Shown one piece after another: positions 35,581 through 44,442 of a stretch of 64,000 nt of DNA. This stretch comes from CALSMU01 sp965230225 (lineage in GTDB: Bacteria > Bacteroidota > Bacteroidia > Flavobacteriales_D > Parvicellaceae). The notes beneath the pieces were generated by a model. That model worked only from the letters and a program-made list of their open reading frames with translations, had not been told where the DNA came from and made no database searches. A program made the position numbers and the translations under genes. The stretch is from the NCBI GenBank assembly GCA_965230225.1, contig CBDDKM010000007.1, positions 115,782-179,781 of the forward strand. Direction: 5' to 3'. The stretch's first letter is position 1; every line of letters begins with the position of its first letter.

Positions 35581-36393
35581 ATGGCATTTGAAAGAATTAC
35601 GGAAAAAGAATCCAATCATCAGAATCTGGATAAAATGAGTACGCTTGAGCTGTTGACCAGCATTAATCAAGAGGATCAGACCGTCCCTAAAGCGGTAGAA
35701 AAAGTAATTCCGGCCATTGAGAAACTGGTGGAAGAGATTGTAACCCGAATGAAAAATGGAGGACGATTGTTCTACATTGGGGCAGGTACTAGTGGAAGAT
35801 TGGGAATTGTGGATGCCAGCGAATGCCCACCTACCTTTGGTGTACCACATGGATTGGTGGTTGGATTAATTGCAGGAGGTGACAGCGCCATCAGAAAAGC
35901 TGTAGAATTTGCAGAAGATGACCAACATGGAGCCTGGAATGATCTACAGGAACATCAACTTGGAAAGGAAGATGTTGTTGTGGGAATAGCGGCTTCAGGA
36001 ACTACTCCTTATGTAATTGGAGCCTTAAAAAAATGTAACGAAGAGGGTATCTTAACAGGAGGAATTACCTGTAACCCCGGTAGCCCGATAGACGAAGTTG
36101 CTGTTCACAGCATTGTACCGGTTGTAGGCCCTGAATTTGTTACCGGAAGCACCAGGATGAAGTCTGGAACTGCTCAAAAACTGGTTCTAAACATGATTAC
36201 CACCTCTGTTATGATCAAGCTGGGTAGAGTTAAAGGAAACCGCATGGTAGACATGCAATTGAGTAATAATAAACTAGTGGATAGAGGCACCAAAATGGTA
36301 ATGAATAGTCTTAACATAGAATATGATGAGGCTAATGCATTACTTAAGAAGTATGGTAGTGTAAGAAAAGCAGTTGAAGGTTTTGCTAAGTAA
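35581..36393 (+). CDS. murQ: N-acetylmuramic acid 6-phosphate etherase
   Basis: The SIS-domain protein (270 residues) shows the MurQ motifs ITEKESNHQNLDKMSTLELL, FYIGAGTSGRLGIVDASECP, GIAASGTTPYVIGAL and GPEFVTGSTRMKSGTAQKL. It cleaves the lactyl ether of MurNAc-6-phosphate, feeding recycled cell-wall sugar into GlcNAc-6-phosphate. It stands alone here with no MurNAc transport or kinase gene adjacent. A decayed copy of its 3' end lies at 36899-36955. Confidence 0.95.
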   Translation: MAFERITEKESNHQNLDKMSTLELLTSINQEDQTVPKAVEKVIPAIEKLVEEIVTRMKNGGRLFYIGAGTSGRLGIVDASECPPTFGVPHGLVVGLIAGGDSAIRKAVEFAEDDQHGAWNDLQEHQLGKEDVVVGIAASGTTPYVIGALKKCNEEGILTGGITCNPGSPIDEVAVHSIVPVVGPEFVTGSTRMKSGTAQKLVLNMITTSVMIKLGRVKGNRMVDMQLSNNKLVDRGTKMVMNSLNIEYDEANALLKKYGSVRKAVEGFAK

Positions 36394-36431
36394 TTCTCTA
36401 TTAAAAAAGCATTCTAAACAGTATTAATACT

Positions 36432-36516
36432 AACCTTCATGAGATTCCGGGTCAGTGCCCGGAATGATGGTGTTAAAAGGATGTGATGGTACGACTGAAT
36501 GAATTCACATCATTGT
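36432..36516 (+). repeat. 85-bp direct repeat, copy 1
   Basis: It begins AACCTTCATGAG and contains a perfect ATTCCGGG/CCCGGAAT inverted repeat and, at the end, GATGTGA...TCACATC. The same sequence with few changes recurs at 36785-36868, where the first inverted repeat has decayed. Confidence 0.85.
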
Positions 36517-36551
36517 ATTCTAAAACATGATATGGTCGCCTCGTGAATGTC

Positions 36552-36708
36552 CTGATTTAAATTACCCCGCAAGGAGCGTTAAAAAGGGATGTATGTTTGA
36601 GTAGCTGATAAGCTACGAGTTTACATCACTTTAGCGATGAGGAGGAAAATTTAACAGGTTATTCGCGCAGCTTGATTGTTTGGTACTTTATTATCAAGAA
36701 TAAAGTAC
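36552..36708 (+). repeat. Multi-hairpin non-coding element
   Basis: An outer stem pairs CTGATTTAAATT (36552-36563) with AATTTAACAG (36648-36657). Inside it, GATGTA/TACATC (36588-36593, 36622-36627) encloses a GTAGCT-GATA-AGCTAC hairpin (36601-36616). A separate perfect 10-bp hairpin GTACTTTATT/AATAAAGTAC follows at 36683-36708. No open frame is conserved, so it looks like a structured RNA or mobile repeat. From memory it resembles intergenic elements in other Bacteroidota, but this is unchecked. Confidence 0.6.
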
Positions 36709-36784
36709 ATAAATGTGTCTTTCAATATGCCCTCTTACTGTTCAGGCATTTCTATAAAAAGAGTTTTCAAATCGCGTAACTGCG

Positions 36785-36868
36785 AACCTTCATGAGGATC
36801 CAGGTCTACGTCCGGAATGAAGGTGTTAAAAGGATGTGATGGTACGACTGAATGAATTCACATCAATG
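36785..36868 (+). repeat. 85-bp direct repeat, copy 2
   Basis: This is the second copy of the 36432-36516 repeat, nearly identical over its last 50 bases (GGTGTTAAAAGGATGTGATG onward) and more diverged in the first half. Confidence 0.85.
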
Positions 36869-36871
36869 TGT

Positions 36872-36905
36872 CAAAAAAGAAAAGCCCCAACATGACGTTG
36901 AGGCT
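36872..36905 (-). terminator. Terminator of the DUF4836-like gene
   Basis: On the - strand AGCCTCAAC pairs with GTTGGGGCT (one G-T pair) and is followed by TTTCTTTTTT, about 55 bases past the stop. Confidence 0.65.
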
Positions 36906-36955
36906 AATGCATTACTCAAAAATAGGTAGAGAGAAAAGCTGTGAAGCTTCGTACT
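36899..36955 (+). pseudogene. Decayed duplicate of the murQ 3' end
   Basis: The 18 bases TGAGGCTAATGCATTACT at 36899-36916 are identical to murQ bases 36327-36344, and the following 40 bases still align with several small deletions (GGTAG, AGAAAAGC, GAAG blocks). The fragment is out of frame and has no start. Confidence 0.75.
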
Positions 36956-36959
36956 AGCA

Positions 36960-38565
36960 TTACATCAATGCTCCGAAGTTATTCATTGCTTCGCTCACCG
37001 CTTTATCCATAAACGTATCAACAATTACTTTTAAAGCATTGTCTTCTTTGTTCTTAAACTGAATTTCGAATTTCATTCCATCGAAACCAGCTTCAAAGTT
37101 TACGTTATCCATTTCTTTAATCAATTGAATGATTTCGTTTCCTCCTTCTTCGTTTCTCAATTCATCCAACATTTGCTGAGGATATGAGTTTAAATCAGTA
37201 TTCAGGAACCATGAAATTGGAGCTGTTGTATTGTTAATTGGGTAAGACTTAAACTTAGCTCCGCTGGCAAACAACTGAGCTGTTTGCTCATTGGTTGTGA
37301 TCACCATTTTCCCATCAGACATAGCAAAATAAGCTTCTTCTACATTGTATACACCGTTGTTGTTTACGATTCCAGGAATGGTCATAATCAATTGATTCAT
37401 GGCCTCCGTATTGTTAATTCCAATGGTAGCTACCACATGAGGTTTAGGCTCTGTTCTTGCAGGCTCATCAAAAAAGTCGTCGAATGACTCTGGGTGATAG
37501 CTTGGCTTTTCTTCAAATGCAATATCGATCATAGAAAACGCAAACTCTCCAGTAAGCAAGTCTTTAGCTGTGGCTTCGTCTAATCCTATTTCGCTCATTC
37601 CACCGTAGAACTCTTCTTTGAACTCAGCATTTTGATCCAGCATATTAAACAATGCCATCATGTCTACTGAACCTACTCCATACATAATCAAGTCACCATC
37701 GGTAATGTACTGATTGTAATCTTCAGAAATCGCTTTTGTTTAACATGTTGTATTCAGAAGACTTAATCTTATCTGCCTTCAGGTTGGTTTCGAAAATGAT
37801 TCTTCCCGGCTCGAAGTTTCCACTTCCCACCATGTAAGCTCCTTCGTAAAGGGCTAATAATTCTTCTGGAACTTCTGCTTTACGATCCATTTTTGAGATC
37901 ATCTCAGACCAATTATCCAGGAACATGAACATGTTCATGTCGTCTTTTCTGTTTAGATATGCTTCAAGTTCTGCATTATCTTCTCCATCGGTAAATCTAG
38001 CTTCCATCAACTTCATTGCTTTAGACTTCATGTCTATATCTCCATTCGGAGAACCAATGATAACAACGTGCAGACTATCCCAGGCTACGGCAGCACCTCC
38101 GTACTTCTGCTCCACATAGCTAATTCCGTTTTCTTCTTCAACAGAACCTTTGATATAAGTTTTAACAGTAGAAGTTGCTTTTTCCTTATTTAACACCTCT
38201 GCCACCAAAAAAGCATAACCAAACTCACCATTATCCTGTGTGGCAATGGTAATTGGATTGTTGCCTTCTAACTTAATTCCCAGCTTAGTTGAACTTGCGT
38301 TTTGGTTAACCGCCTCATTCATTAAAGCCAAAATATGCGGAGGAATTTTATCAGAGCTCATTACCCCAGACTTATCCTTGATGGTCATAAAATCATAGGA
38401 AAAAATCATTGCAGGATTCTCAACTGATGAGATCATGTTATACTGATAACTGTGTTTTAGGTCAATCTTCTCTTCGTCTCCTCCTCCACAGCTCTGACCA
38501 ATTAGCATCGTTGCAATCAGTCCGGAAAACAGTATTGTATGAGCAAATGACTTACGGAATTTCAT
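36960..38565 (-). pseudogene. DUF4836-like lipoprotein, split by a one-base frameshift
   Basis: The 5' part (38565-37723) begins with a lipoprotein signal (MKFRKSFAHTILFSGLIATM, lipobox near GQSC) and the 3' part (37691-36960) continues the same fold (TGEFAFSMIDIAFEE, WFLNTDLNSYPQQM). The first frame ends at TGA just after a run of four A (plus-strand TTTT at 37734-37737). Removing one A joins the frames as NKAISEDYNQYITDGDL and gives 534 residues with no other stop. The domain order fits the DUF4836 family of Bacteroidota surface lipoproteins. It may be a true mutation, a sequencing error or, less likely, programmed frameshifting. Confidence 0.75.
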
Positions 38566-38758
38566 GGTTCCAGGTAATCTTAAGGGTGATTTCATAGTAG
38601 GTATTAAATTAATATTGTTGTGGTAAGACAAATTTAACTTTTTAGATAAATATCTGAGCCTTATGATCTTTTATTTATTGGAAAATTAGAATTCGGTTTT
38701 ATATATCTGATAAGTCGCCCGAGAAATGGTATAAATGATCTATTTTTGCGCACCACAG

Positions 38759-39328
38759 ATGCATACCATAGAACCATATTATAACTGGCGTAATTTATAC
38801 ATCGCTTCAGAAGATCCTAATTCTCCGTTTTACGAAAGGGAATATTCTGAAGTGTATTTTACCGACCAAATTTACAATCACTACATCCACCCTCAATGGG
38901 ATTCTATTGGTTCTCCTACTCTATTTATCAAAATTCTGTTTGTGGACTACGACGAAGGATACTCTATTATAGAATTACTTGGTGAGTGGAACGATTGCCT
39001 ACATAATGACATCATGTTTTTAAAGCGTGAAATAGTTGATGAGATGATCCCTCAAGGCATTACAAAGTTCACTTTGGTGGGGGAAAATGTGCTGAATTTT
39101 CACAGTTCGGACGACTGTTATTACGAAGAATGGTATGATGATGTGGAAGACGGTTGGATTGCTTTACTCAATTTTAGAGAGCATGTGCTGGAAGAATTTT
39201 CTGCCGTTAATATAGACCAGTATTTTGTTCAGGGTGGAGAATTGAATGAACTCAGTTGGAGAACCTACCAACCTGCTCATATGTTTCAAAAAATTGATAG
39301 TCTGATACTTAGAAGACTGGGTATGTAA
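38759..39328 (+). CDS. Hypothetical protein, cytoplasmic, function unknown
   Basis: I start at the ATG at 38759 (MHTIEPYYNWRNLYIASEDP), 11 bases after a TATTTTTG promoter element; the frame is open slightly further upstream. The 189-residue product is acidic and rich in aromatic residues, without signal peptide or membrane segment. It has the feel of a conserved Bacteroidota protein of unknown role; I recognise no domain. Confidence 0.7.
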   Translation: MHTIEPYYNWRNLYIASEDPNSPFYEREYSEVYFTDQIYNHYIHPQWDSIGSPTLFIKILFVDYDEGYSIIELLGEWNDCLHNDIMFLKREIVDEMIPQGITKFTLVGENVLNFHSSDDCYYEEWYDDVEDGWIALLNFREHVLEEFSAVNIDQYFVQGGELNELSWRTYQPAHMFQKIDSLILRRLGM

Positions 39329-39462
39329 ATTAGCTCCCTTCAGTTTCCTTGTATCTTTTTTTCATTTTCACCGTAGGACCAACCTGAACCTATTTTATTT
39401 GAACAGTAGATTTTCAATGACAAACGTCTAGAATTCAATCTATTTGTTATATTTGCGAACCA

Positions 39463-40209
39463 ATGTCAATTCTCAAGGTATTATTATTCTCATTTATGCT
39501 GGCTCCTCAGCCTGCAATGAATTACAACATTCCAACTGAAAACAAGGAGGAAGTTGAAGCCTATGTTCCATTGAATCAATACACCGAAGATTTATACGAT
39601 CAGCTTAATGATCAGGAATTAAACAAGGAGGCATTCACATTGGCACTTAAAGGATATTCTGAGCTTTATTTAAAGAATAAACTTAAGAACACTAAGTACC
39701 TTACTGTGGTAGATATGACTCAGTCTTCTAACACTGAGCGTATGTTTATCATCGACATGCAAGAGCACAAAATCGTTTACAAAAACCTTGTTTCTCACGG
39801 AATGAATACAGGACAAGAGTTTGCAAAAGATTTCTCTAACGAATCTAACAGCCACAAAAGCAGTTTAGGTTTTTATACTACCGGAGAGCTTTACAATGGT
39901 AAACACGACTTAAGTATGAAGTTGGACGGATTAGAGTATTCTAACGATCATGCCAGAAGCAGAGGTGTTGTGGTACACAGTGCTGAGTATGTAAGCAAAG
40001 AGTTTATTCAAAAAAATGGTCGTTTGGGAAGAAGCTTTGGTTGTCCTGCCATTCCTGAAAAGAACTACGAGAGCGTTGTAAACAAGATTAAAAACGGAAG
40101 TTGTTTCTTTATTTATTACCCTGAAAAGGAATACATGAAACGATCTAAAATCGTTAATTCAACTTCTGATTTTTTGATTTCTCAATCGGGAGATGTAACT
40201 ATGAATTAG
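39463..40209 (+). CDS. Murein L,D-transpeptidase catalytic domain protein (YkuD_2 type)
   Basis: The 248-residue exported protein has a short signal peptide (MSILKVLLFSFMLAPQPA) and the catalytic region GVVVHSAEYVSKEFI and GRSFGCPAIPEKNY, with His and Cys placed as in the YkuD_2 family. Such enzymes cross-link or modify peptidoglycan stem peptides in the periplasm. It converges on and overlaps by 11 bases a second L,D-transpeptidase of a different family. Confidence 0.87.
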   Translation: MSILKVLLFSFMLAPQPAMNYNIPTENKEEVEAYVPLNQYTEDLYDQLNDQELNKEAFTLALKGYSELYLKNKLKNTKYLTVVDMTQSSNTERMFIIDMQEHKIVYKNLVSHGMNTGQEFAKDFSNESNSHKSSLGFYTTGELYNGKHDLSMKLDGLEYSNDHARSRGVVVHSAEYVSKEFIQKNGRLGRSFGCPAIPEKNYESVVNKIKNGSCFFIYYPEKEYMKRSKIVNSTSDFLISQSGDVTMN

Positions 40210-41845
40210 GCTTTTCTGCTGGTTCTCTTCCTGCAATAATTCTTCTTAAATCAGCTTCCCATCCGTATATGTCCGGATAAAAGATAATTCCACTATCCTG
40301 CTTTCCTTCTACAGACATGTACCTTACATGAACAGCTAGCTTATCGTTAAGACTTACTTTCTTGCGTTGCTTACGATCTATAAAAGCCTGTACGGTATCT
40401 ATAGACATCGTTTCTGATTCTCTTGCTAATATATACTCTGCCAATTTCATTGGGTCCTGAACTCTCATGCACCCGTGGCTATAAGCTCGAATATCGTTGG
40501 CAAAAAATCGTTTGCTTGGCGTATCATGAAAATATACAGAGTGCTTGTTAGGGAAAATGAACTTGATTTTACCTAAGGCATTCGATCCTCCCCCATTTTG
40601 GCGAATTCTAAAATCGGAAGCGCTAGCTGTACTCCAATTGATAGAAGAATGACTAACAGCCTTTCCTCCCTTTAATACTTTGTATCCATTCCTGGCCAGA
40701 TACGTGGAGTCTTTTCTCATCTTAGGAATCAACTCTCCACTGGTTATGCTATAAGGCACATGCCAAAATGGATAGGCTATCATGTGGTCTATTTTACTAT
40801 CCAGCATAGGGGTCTTGGTAAGGTTTTTCCCCACCACGATTCGGTGTTCTTGTTCTTTAATGTTTTCCTTATAGAATTTCAGCTTATATGTAGCAATGTT
40901 TGCAAATATGTGCTCTTCTTCCCATTCGGGAGTCCAACGCCACTTCTCCAAAGATGCTGCAGCCCCAAGATAAAAGTCAACAGGATTCGTAGATAATGCT
41001 TTTGCCGTATTTCTACCTATTACTCCATCAGGAGTTAATCCATGATCCAACTGAAATGCTCTTAAAGCTTGCATTAACAACGTATCCGTTACCTCTACAG
41101 TATCGAGATAGTCATGAATCACTAACGCTTCTCTTGCTTCGTTATATGCCTTAACAGAATCTTCTTTGTAGTTTCTTACATTCACAGAGTTATCAGTTAT
41201 GGCTCTTTCACTTAAGAACTTTTGTAATCCTTGCTGTAATTGGTGGTACTCAATGTGTTTAGGTTGGAGATTCAACAATGAACCTATAAGGTTGTCTGCT
41301 TTACTTGCATTCGCCAAATACTCTGGGAAGTTAATGTCTAATGTTCTTCTGCTAAACTCCCAGGTATATTCTGTTGAGTCCACCACTCCAACTGCAATGT
41401 CTTTTCCAAATTTGAAATACCTGTCGGTTAAAATTAACTCTAGTGTAATAGCATTTCCCAACCTTGCCAATGGATCAGCTTCTGCATCTATCTCATTATT
41501 TAAAGCTGCAATTAGGGTACTGTTGTATCGACCGGAATCCAAACCATAATATTCTGGGTGAGACAATAACTCCACCATTTGTTTTCCTTCCGGAGTTAAC
41601 AATACAGAATCATTGATCCAAATAGCAGATACATCAGTTAACTCGTAAGCTCTGTTAACTTGTTCCGGTTGGTAGTAATTGGTATCTAAAGAACCCAGGT
41701 GATTTTGAAGTGAAGCTTGAATCTCCTTCGCATAAGTAACCACAAGACTTTCACCGGAATGATCGGTGTTTTTTGCGGATTCCTCTACACCGCACCCCGT
41801 AAGGATTAGGCTAAGAAATAATATGAAATACAAGTTTCTGTTCAT
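40199..41845 (-). CDS. L,D-transpeptidase (YcbB/LdtD-like) lipoprotein
   Basis: A lipoprotein signal (MNRNLYFILFLSLILTGCG) precedes a helical region, a peptidoglycan-binding domain (LMQALRAFQLDHGLTPDGVI near 265) and the YkuD catalytic domain with the SHGCMRVQDP motif near residue 465. The family forms 3-3 cross-links in peptidoglycan. The lipobox suggests membrane anchoring, unlike the E. coli enzyme. The domain order is that of YcbB-type enzymes. Confidence 0.93.
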   Translation of the reverse strand: MNRNLYFILFLSLILTGCGVEESAKNTDHSGESLVVTYAKEIQASLQNHLGSLDTNYYQPEQVNRAYELTDVSAIWINDSVLLTPEGKQMVELLSHPEYYGLDSGRYNSTLIAALNNEIDAEADPLARLGNAITLELILTDRYFKFGKDIAVGVVDSTEYTWEFSRRTLDINFPEYLANASKADNLIGSLLNLQPKHIEYHQLQQGLQKFLSERAITDNSVNVRNYKEDSVKAYNEAREALVIHDYLDTVEVTDTLLMQALRAFQLDHGLTPDGVIGRNTAKALSTNPVDFYLGAAASLEKWRWTPEWEEEHIFANIATYKLKFYKENIKEQEHRIVVGKNLTKTPMLDSKIDHMIAYPFWHVPYSITSGELIPKMRKDSTYLARNGYKVLKGGKAVSHSSINWSTASASDFRIRQNGGGSNALGKIKFIFPNKHSVYFHDTPSKRFFANDIRAYSHGCMRVQDPMKLAEYILARESETMSIDTVQAFIDRKQRKKVSLNDKLAVHVRYMSVEGKQDSGIIFYPDIYGWEADLRRIIAGREPAEKPNS

Positions 41846-42010
41846 AGGGTTAGTGCAATATCAAATTGTGGTCCAGAATTGGGGTAAATGTATAATATTA
41901 TACAGAGTTAATCATTATAAGTTGAAGGAATCGTACAAAGAATTAATTATTCGTTATCAATGGGTTCATATTAATTATGACTTGAACGAATAATGGATCA
42001 AAGCAAGCAA

Positions 42011-42598
42011 TTAATTTGTGGCAAGAATGTTTTCATGAACAGAACGAACCTGAGGAATTAACATCTTACCTCCATTATTATCGATAGTGAAGTCAGCATA
42101 TTTAAGCCTTTCTTCTTCACTCATCTGATTCTTAATTCTGGCAGTCACTTGCTCTTCTGTTGCTCCATCTCGCTTCATGACTCTTTCGATACGAATCTTT
42201 TCGTCGGTAGAAACCACTACTATTTGATCTAGTGTTTTATATGCTCCACTTTCGATTAGAATTGCTGCTTCTTTTAAGATATAAGGAGACTTTTGTTGGC
42301 TTACCCAATTATCAAAATCTCTGGCCACAGCAGGATGCACCAGGGCATTTAAGTCTTGTATACTGGACTTATCTTTAAACACTACTTCGGCCAGGTAGGG
42401 CCTGTTCAACTCTCCGTTGATGTAAGATTGCTCTCCAAACCTACTAATGATTTCCCCCATTAAGGTTTCATCATTGTTCATGAGGAACTTAGCACGATCG
42501 TCGGAATTGTACACCGGAATACCAAAAGATTCAAAGATCCTGGCTACAGTGCTTTTACCACTTCCTATACCTCCGGTTAGTCCAACTTTAATCATCAT
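42011..42598 (-). CDS. coaE: Dephospho-CoA kinase
   Basis: GLTGGIGSGKSTVARIFESF (Walker A) opens the protein, followed by GIPVYNSDDRAK and HPAVARDFDNWV. The 195-residue length matches the family. It phosphorylates dephospho-CoA in the last step of CoA synthesis. It lies downstream of yajC but a terminator separates them. Confidence 0.95.
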   Translation of the reverse strand: MMIKVGLTGGIGSGKSTVARIFESFGIPVYNSDDRAKFLMNNDETLMGEIISRFGEQSYINGELNRPYLAEVVFKDKSSIQDLNALVHPAVARDFDNWVSQQKSPYILKEAAILIESGAYKTLDQIVVVSTDEKIRIERVMKRDGATEEQVTARIKNQMSEEERLKYADFTIDNNGGKMLIPQVRSVHENILATN

Positions 42599-42608
42599 TC
42601 AAGATTAA

Positions 42609-42643
42609 ATAAAAAAACCCAAACTCCTTTCGGAATTTGGGTT
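42609..42643 (-). terminator. Terminator after yajC
   Basis: On the - strand the stem AACCCAAA/TTTGGGTT, extended by TCC/GGA, is followed by a T run. It lies between yajC and coaE. Confidence 0.8.
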
Positions 42644-42665
42644 GAATAATCTGTTTTAGCTTTAA

Positions 42666-42995
42666 TTAAGTAGCTTGCTTAGCCGCATCCTCTGTCATTT
42701 GACCAGATGCATCCATAGAAATAGCTGACTTCTCAATTCTTAATTTAGCTCCGTCTTCAACGCTGATTACAACAGTTGATTCTTGAACTGAAGTAATTTT
42801 ACCGTGAATACCTCCAATGGTAACCACACGGTCTCCTTTACTTACTCCCTGACGAAATGTTTCTGCTTCTTTTCTTTTCTTGTTTTGAGGTCTGATTAAG
42901 AACCAGTAAAATACCCCAAACATTAAAACGATCATTAAAAGTGAGGTCATGTTCATTCCTTCTCCACCTCCACTTTGTAGTAATGTTAAATCCAT
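42666..42995 (-). CDS. yajC: Preprotein translocase subunit YajC
   Basis: One N-terminal membrane segment (SLLMIVLMFGVFYWFLIRPQ) leads into the conserved RPQNKKRKEAETF and GDRVVTIGGIHGKITSV motifs. YajC joins SecDF in the inner membrane. The gene is the last of a probable nusB-DUF1573-yajC transcript. Confidence 0.95.
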   Translation of the reverse strand: MDLTLLQSGGGEGMNMTSLLMIVLMFGVFYWFLIRPQNKKRKEAETFRQGVSKGDRVVTIGGIHGKITSVQESTVVISVEDGAKLRIEKSAISMDASGQMTEDAAKQAT

Positions 42996-43018
42996 ATTCT
43001 TTTTTAATTATAGTCTTA

Positions 43019-43450
43019 TTATTCCGGTCCAATTACAGTACCTGTTAAAGAAACCTTAACAGTTGCCGGTCTGGTATTGGCAATAATTGATACACTCTTT
43101 ACTTGTTTCCCAGGTCCTTTTGGCGTCATTTCTACTGGAATTTCACCTGTTCCTCCTGGAGGAATTGCTTCTTTTGGCCATTTGTTAATTACTGTACATC
43201 CGCAAGAAGCTTTTACAGAGTGAATCACCAATGGAGAACCTCCTGTATTTTTAAACTTGAATGAATATTGTACCGAAGATCCCATAGAGATTTCTCCAAA
43301 GTCGTAAATCTCTTCTTCAAATGTCATTACCGGAGGATTTTCGTTATCCAATACATCTGAAGTGATTTCTGCACTATCATTCTTATCCGTAATTTGGCAG
43401 CTTCCCAGTACCAGAGATGTACATGCCAATATCATTAAAATTCTTTTCAT
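43019..43450 (-). CDS. DUF1573 domain lipoprotein
   Basis: A lipoprotein signal (MKRILMILACTSLVLGSCQ) and the DUF1573 immunoglobulin-like fold are clear: YDFGEISMGSSVQYSFKFKN, HSVKASCGCTVINKWP and IPPGGTGEIPVEM. The CGCT motif is typical. It is periplasm- or surface-facing; the role is unknown. It lies between nusB and yajC, as in many Bacteroidota. Confidence 0.9.
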   Translation of the reverse strand: MKRILMILACTSLVLGSCQITDKNDSAEITSDVLDNENPPVMTFEEEIYDFGEISMGSSVQYSFKFKNTGGSPLVIHSVKASCGCTVINKWPKEAIPPGGTGEIPVEMTPKGPGKQVKSVSIIANTRPATVKVSLTGTVIGPE

Positions 43451-43452
43451 TA

Positions 43453-44400
43453 TTATTCTATTAATCCTCTTCCTACTTTCTTAATGGTTCCATCATTCTT
43501 TAAGTCTTCAAAAACTTTGTCTAAAACTCCGTTAATGAACCCATTACTCTTAGGTGTGCTATAAAACTTTGAAATTTCGATATACTCGTTCAACGACACT
43601 TTTAATGGAATAGAACGGAACTCAATTGCTTCTGTAATGGCTAGGTTCATCAATAACATATCCATCTTAGCCAGCCTTTCCGACTCCCAGTTTTTGGTGT
43701 ATTTAGAGATAATTTCTTCGTGTTCCTTTTCGTTCGTCAAAGCTCTTCTAAAAAGAGTTTTAGCGTATTCCTCTTCATCATCTTTGTACTGGTCAAACAC
43801 CCTGTGATATTCGTCTGTATTCTGATTAAATTGCTTTAAGGTTTTAATGACCATCGAACAGATATGATCCATATCGTCTTGCCAGTAAATGCTTCTCTCT
43901 TCGAAGAAATGGTGCAATAAATTAAAATTACAAACCTCTTTCTTAAATAGTTTTACGATAAAAGCTTTGTCTTCCTCATAGCTGTTTTCAGAAGACTCCA
44001 TGTACTCTTGATAGATCTCAGTAGTTCTAATATACTGATACATCTTCTTAAGCATATCCTGCTCTATGTCTCCTAACCAGTTGATGCGATGATCTTCTGA
44101 CAAATCCTGAAGGTGTTTATTAGCTGCCAATTGTTTGATTAAACGATTGTTTACAAACTTCATGTTTGGAGCCAGGTCCTCTTTGGTAGGAACCCTTTTT
44201 CTTTTTGCCTCTTCTATTCTAATTTCCTCAAACCTCGGTAGTTCTTGAAAAATTTGTAGAAAATAAATGTACATGTCGTACATTTTATCAATGCTGTGAA
44301 ACAATTCTTTTTGCCCTGCAGCAAGATTGTCGTTATCGGATTGCAAAAAAGCATACAATGCCTGCAATACTTTTATTCTTAAATGTCTTCTATTAAGCAC
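43453..44400 (-). CDS. nusB: Transcription antitermination factor NusB (long Bacteroidota form)
   Basis: The start LNRRHLRIKVLQALYAFLQS and C-terminal block (LLMNLAITEAIEFRSIPLKV, SLNEYIEISKFYSTPKSNGF, NGVLDKVFEDL) match NusB. At 315 residues it is about twice the E. coli protein, with a helical expansion in the middle that is usual in this phylum. It binds boxA RNA with S10 during rRNA transcription. Confidence 0.93.
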   Translation of the reverse strand: MLNRRHLRIKVLQALYAFLQSDNDNLAAGQKELFHSIDKMYDMYIYFLQIFQELPRFEEIRIEEAKRKRVPTKEDLAPNMKFVNNRLIKQLAANKHLQDLSEDHRINWLGDIEQDMLKKMYQYIRTTEIYQEYMESSENSYEEDKAFIVKLFKKEVCNFNLLHHFFEERSIYWQDDMDHICSMVIKTLKQFNQNTDEYHRVFDQYKDDEEEYAKTLFRRALTNEKEHEEIISKYTKNWESERLAKMDMLLMNLAITEAIEFRSIPLKVSLNEYIEISKFYSTPKSNGFINGVLDKVFEDLKNDGTIKKVGRGLIE

Positions 44401-44442
44401 TAGTACTGTTGTTTTGGAGCGTTCTCCTAACTAATTTACGAC

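Larger units (their letters stand above)
36394..36959. other. 566-base non-coding gap rich in repeats and hairpins
   Basis: The gap contains no credible gene. It holds two direct copies of an 85-bp repeat (36432-36516, 36785-36868), a multi-hairpin element between them (36552-36708), a terminator for the - strand gene (36872-36905) and a decayed murQ 3' end (36899-36955). Confidence 0.8.

Noticed and set aside
37720..37745. Programmed +1 frameshift in the DUF4836-like gene
   Set aside because: The site GAT-TTC-TGA does not look like the RF2-type slip (CUU-UGA) and no stimulatory signal was seen; a homopolymer indel is simpler.
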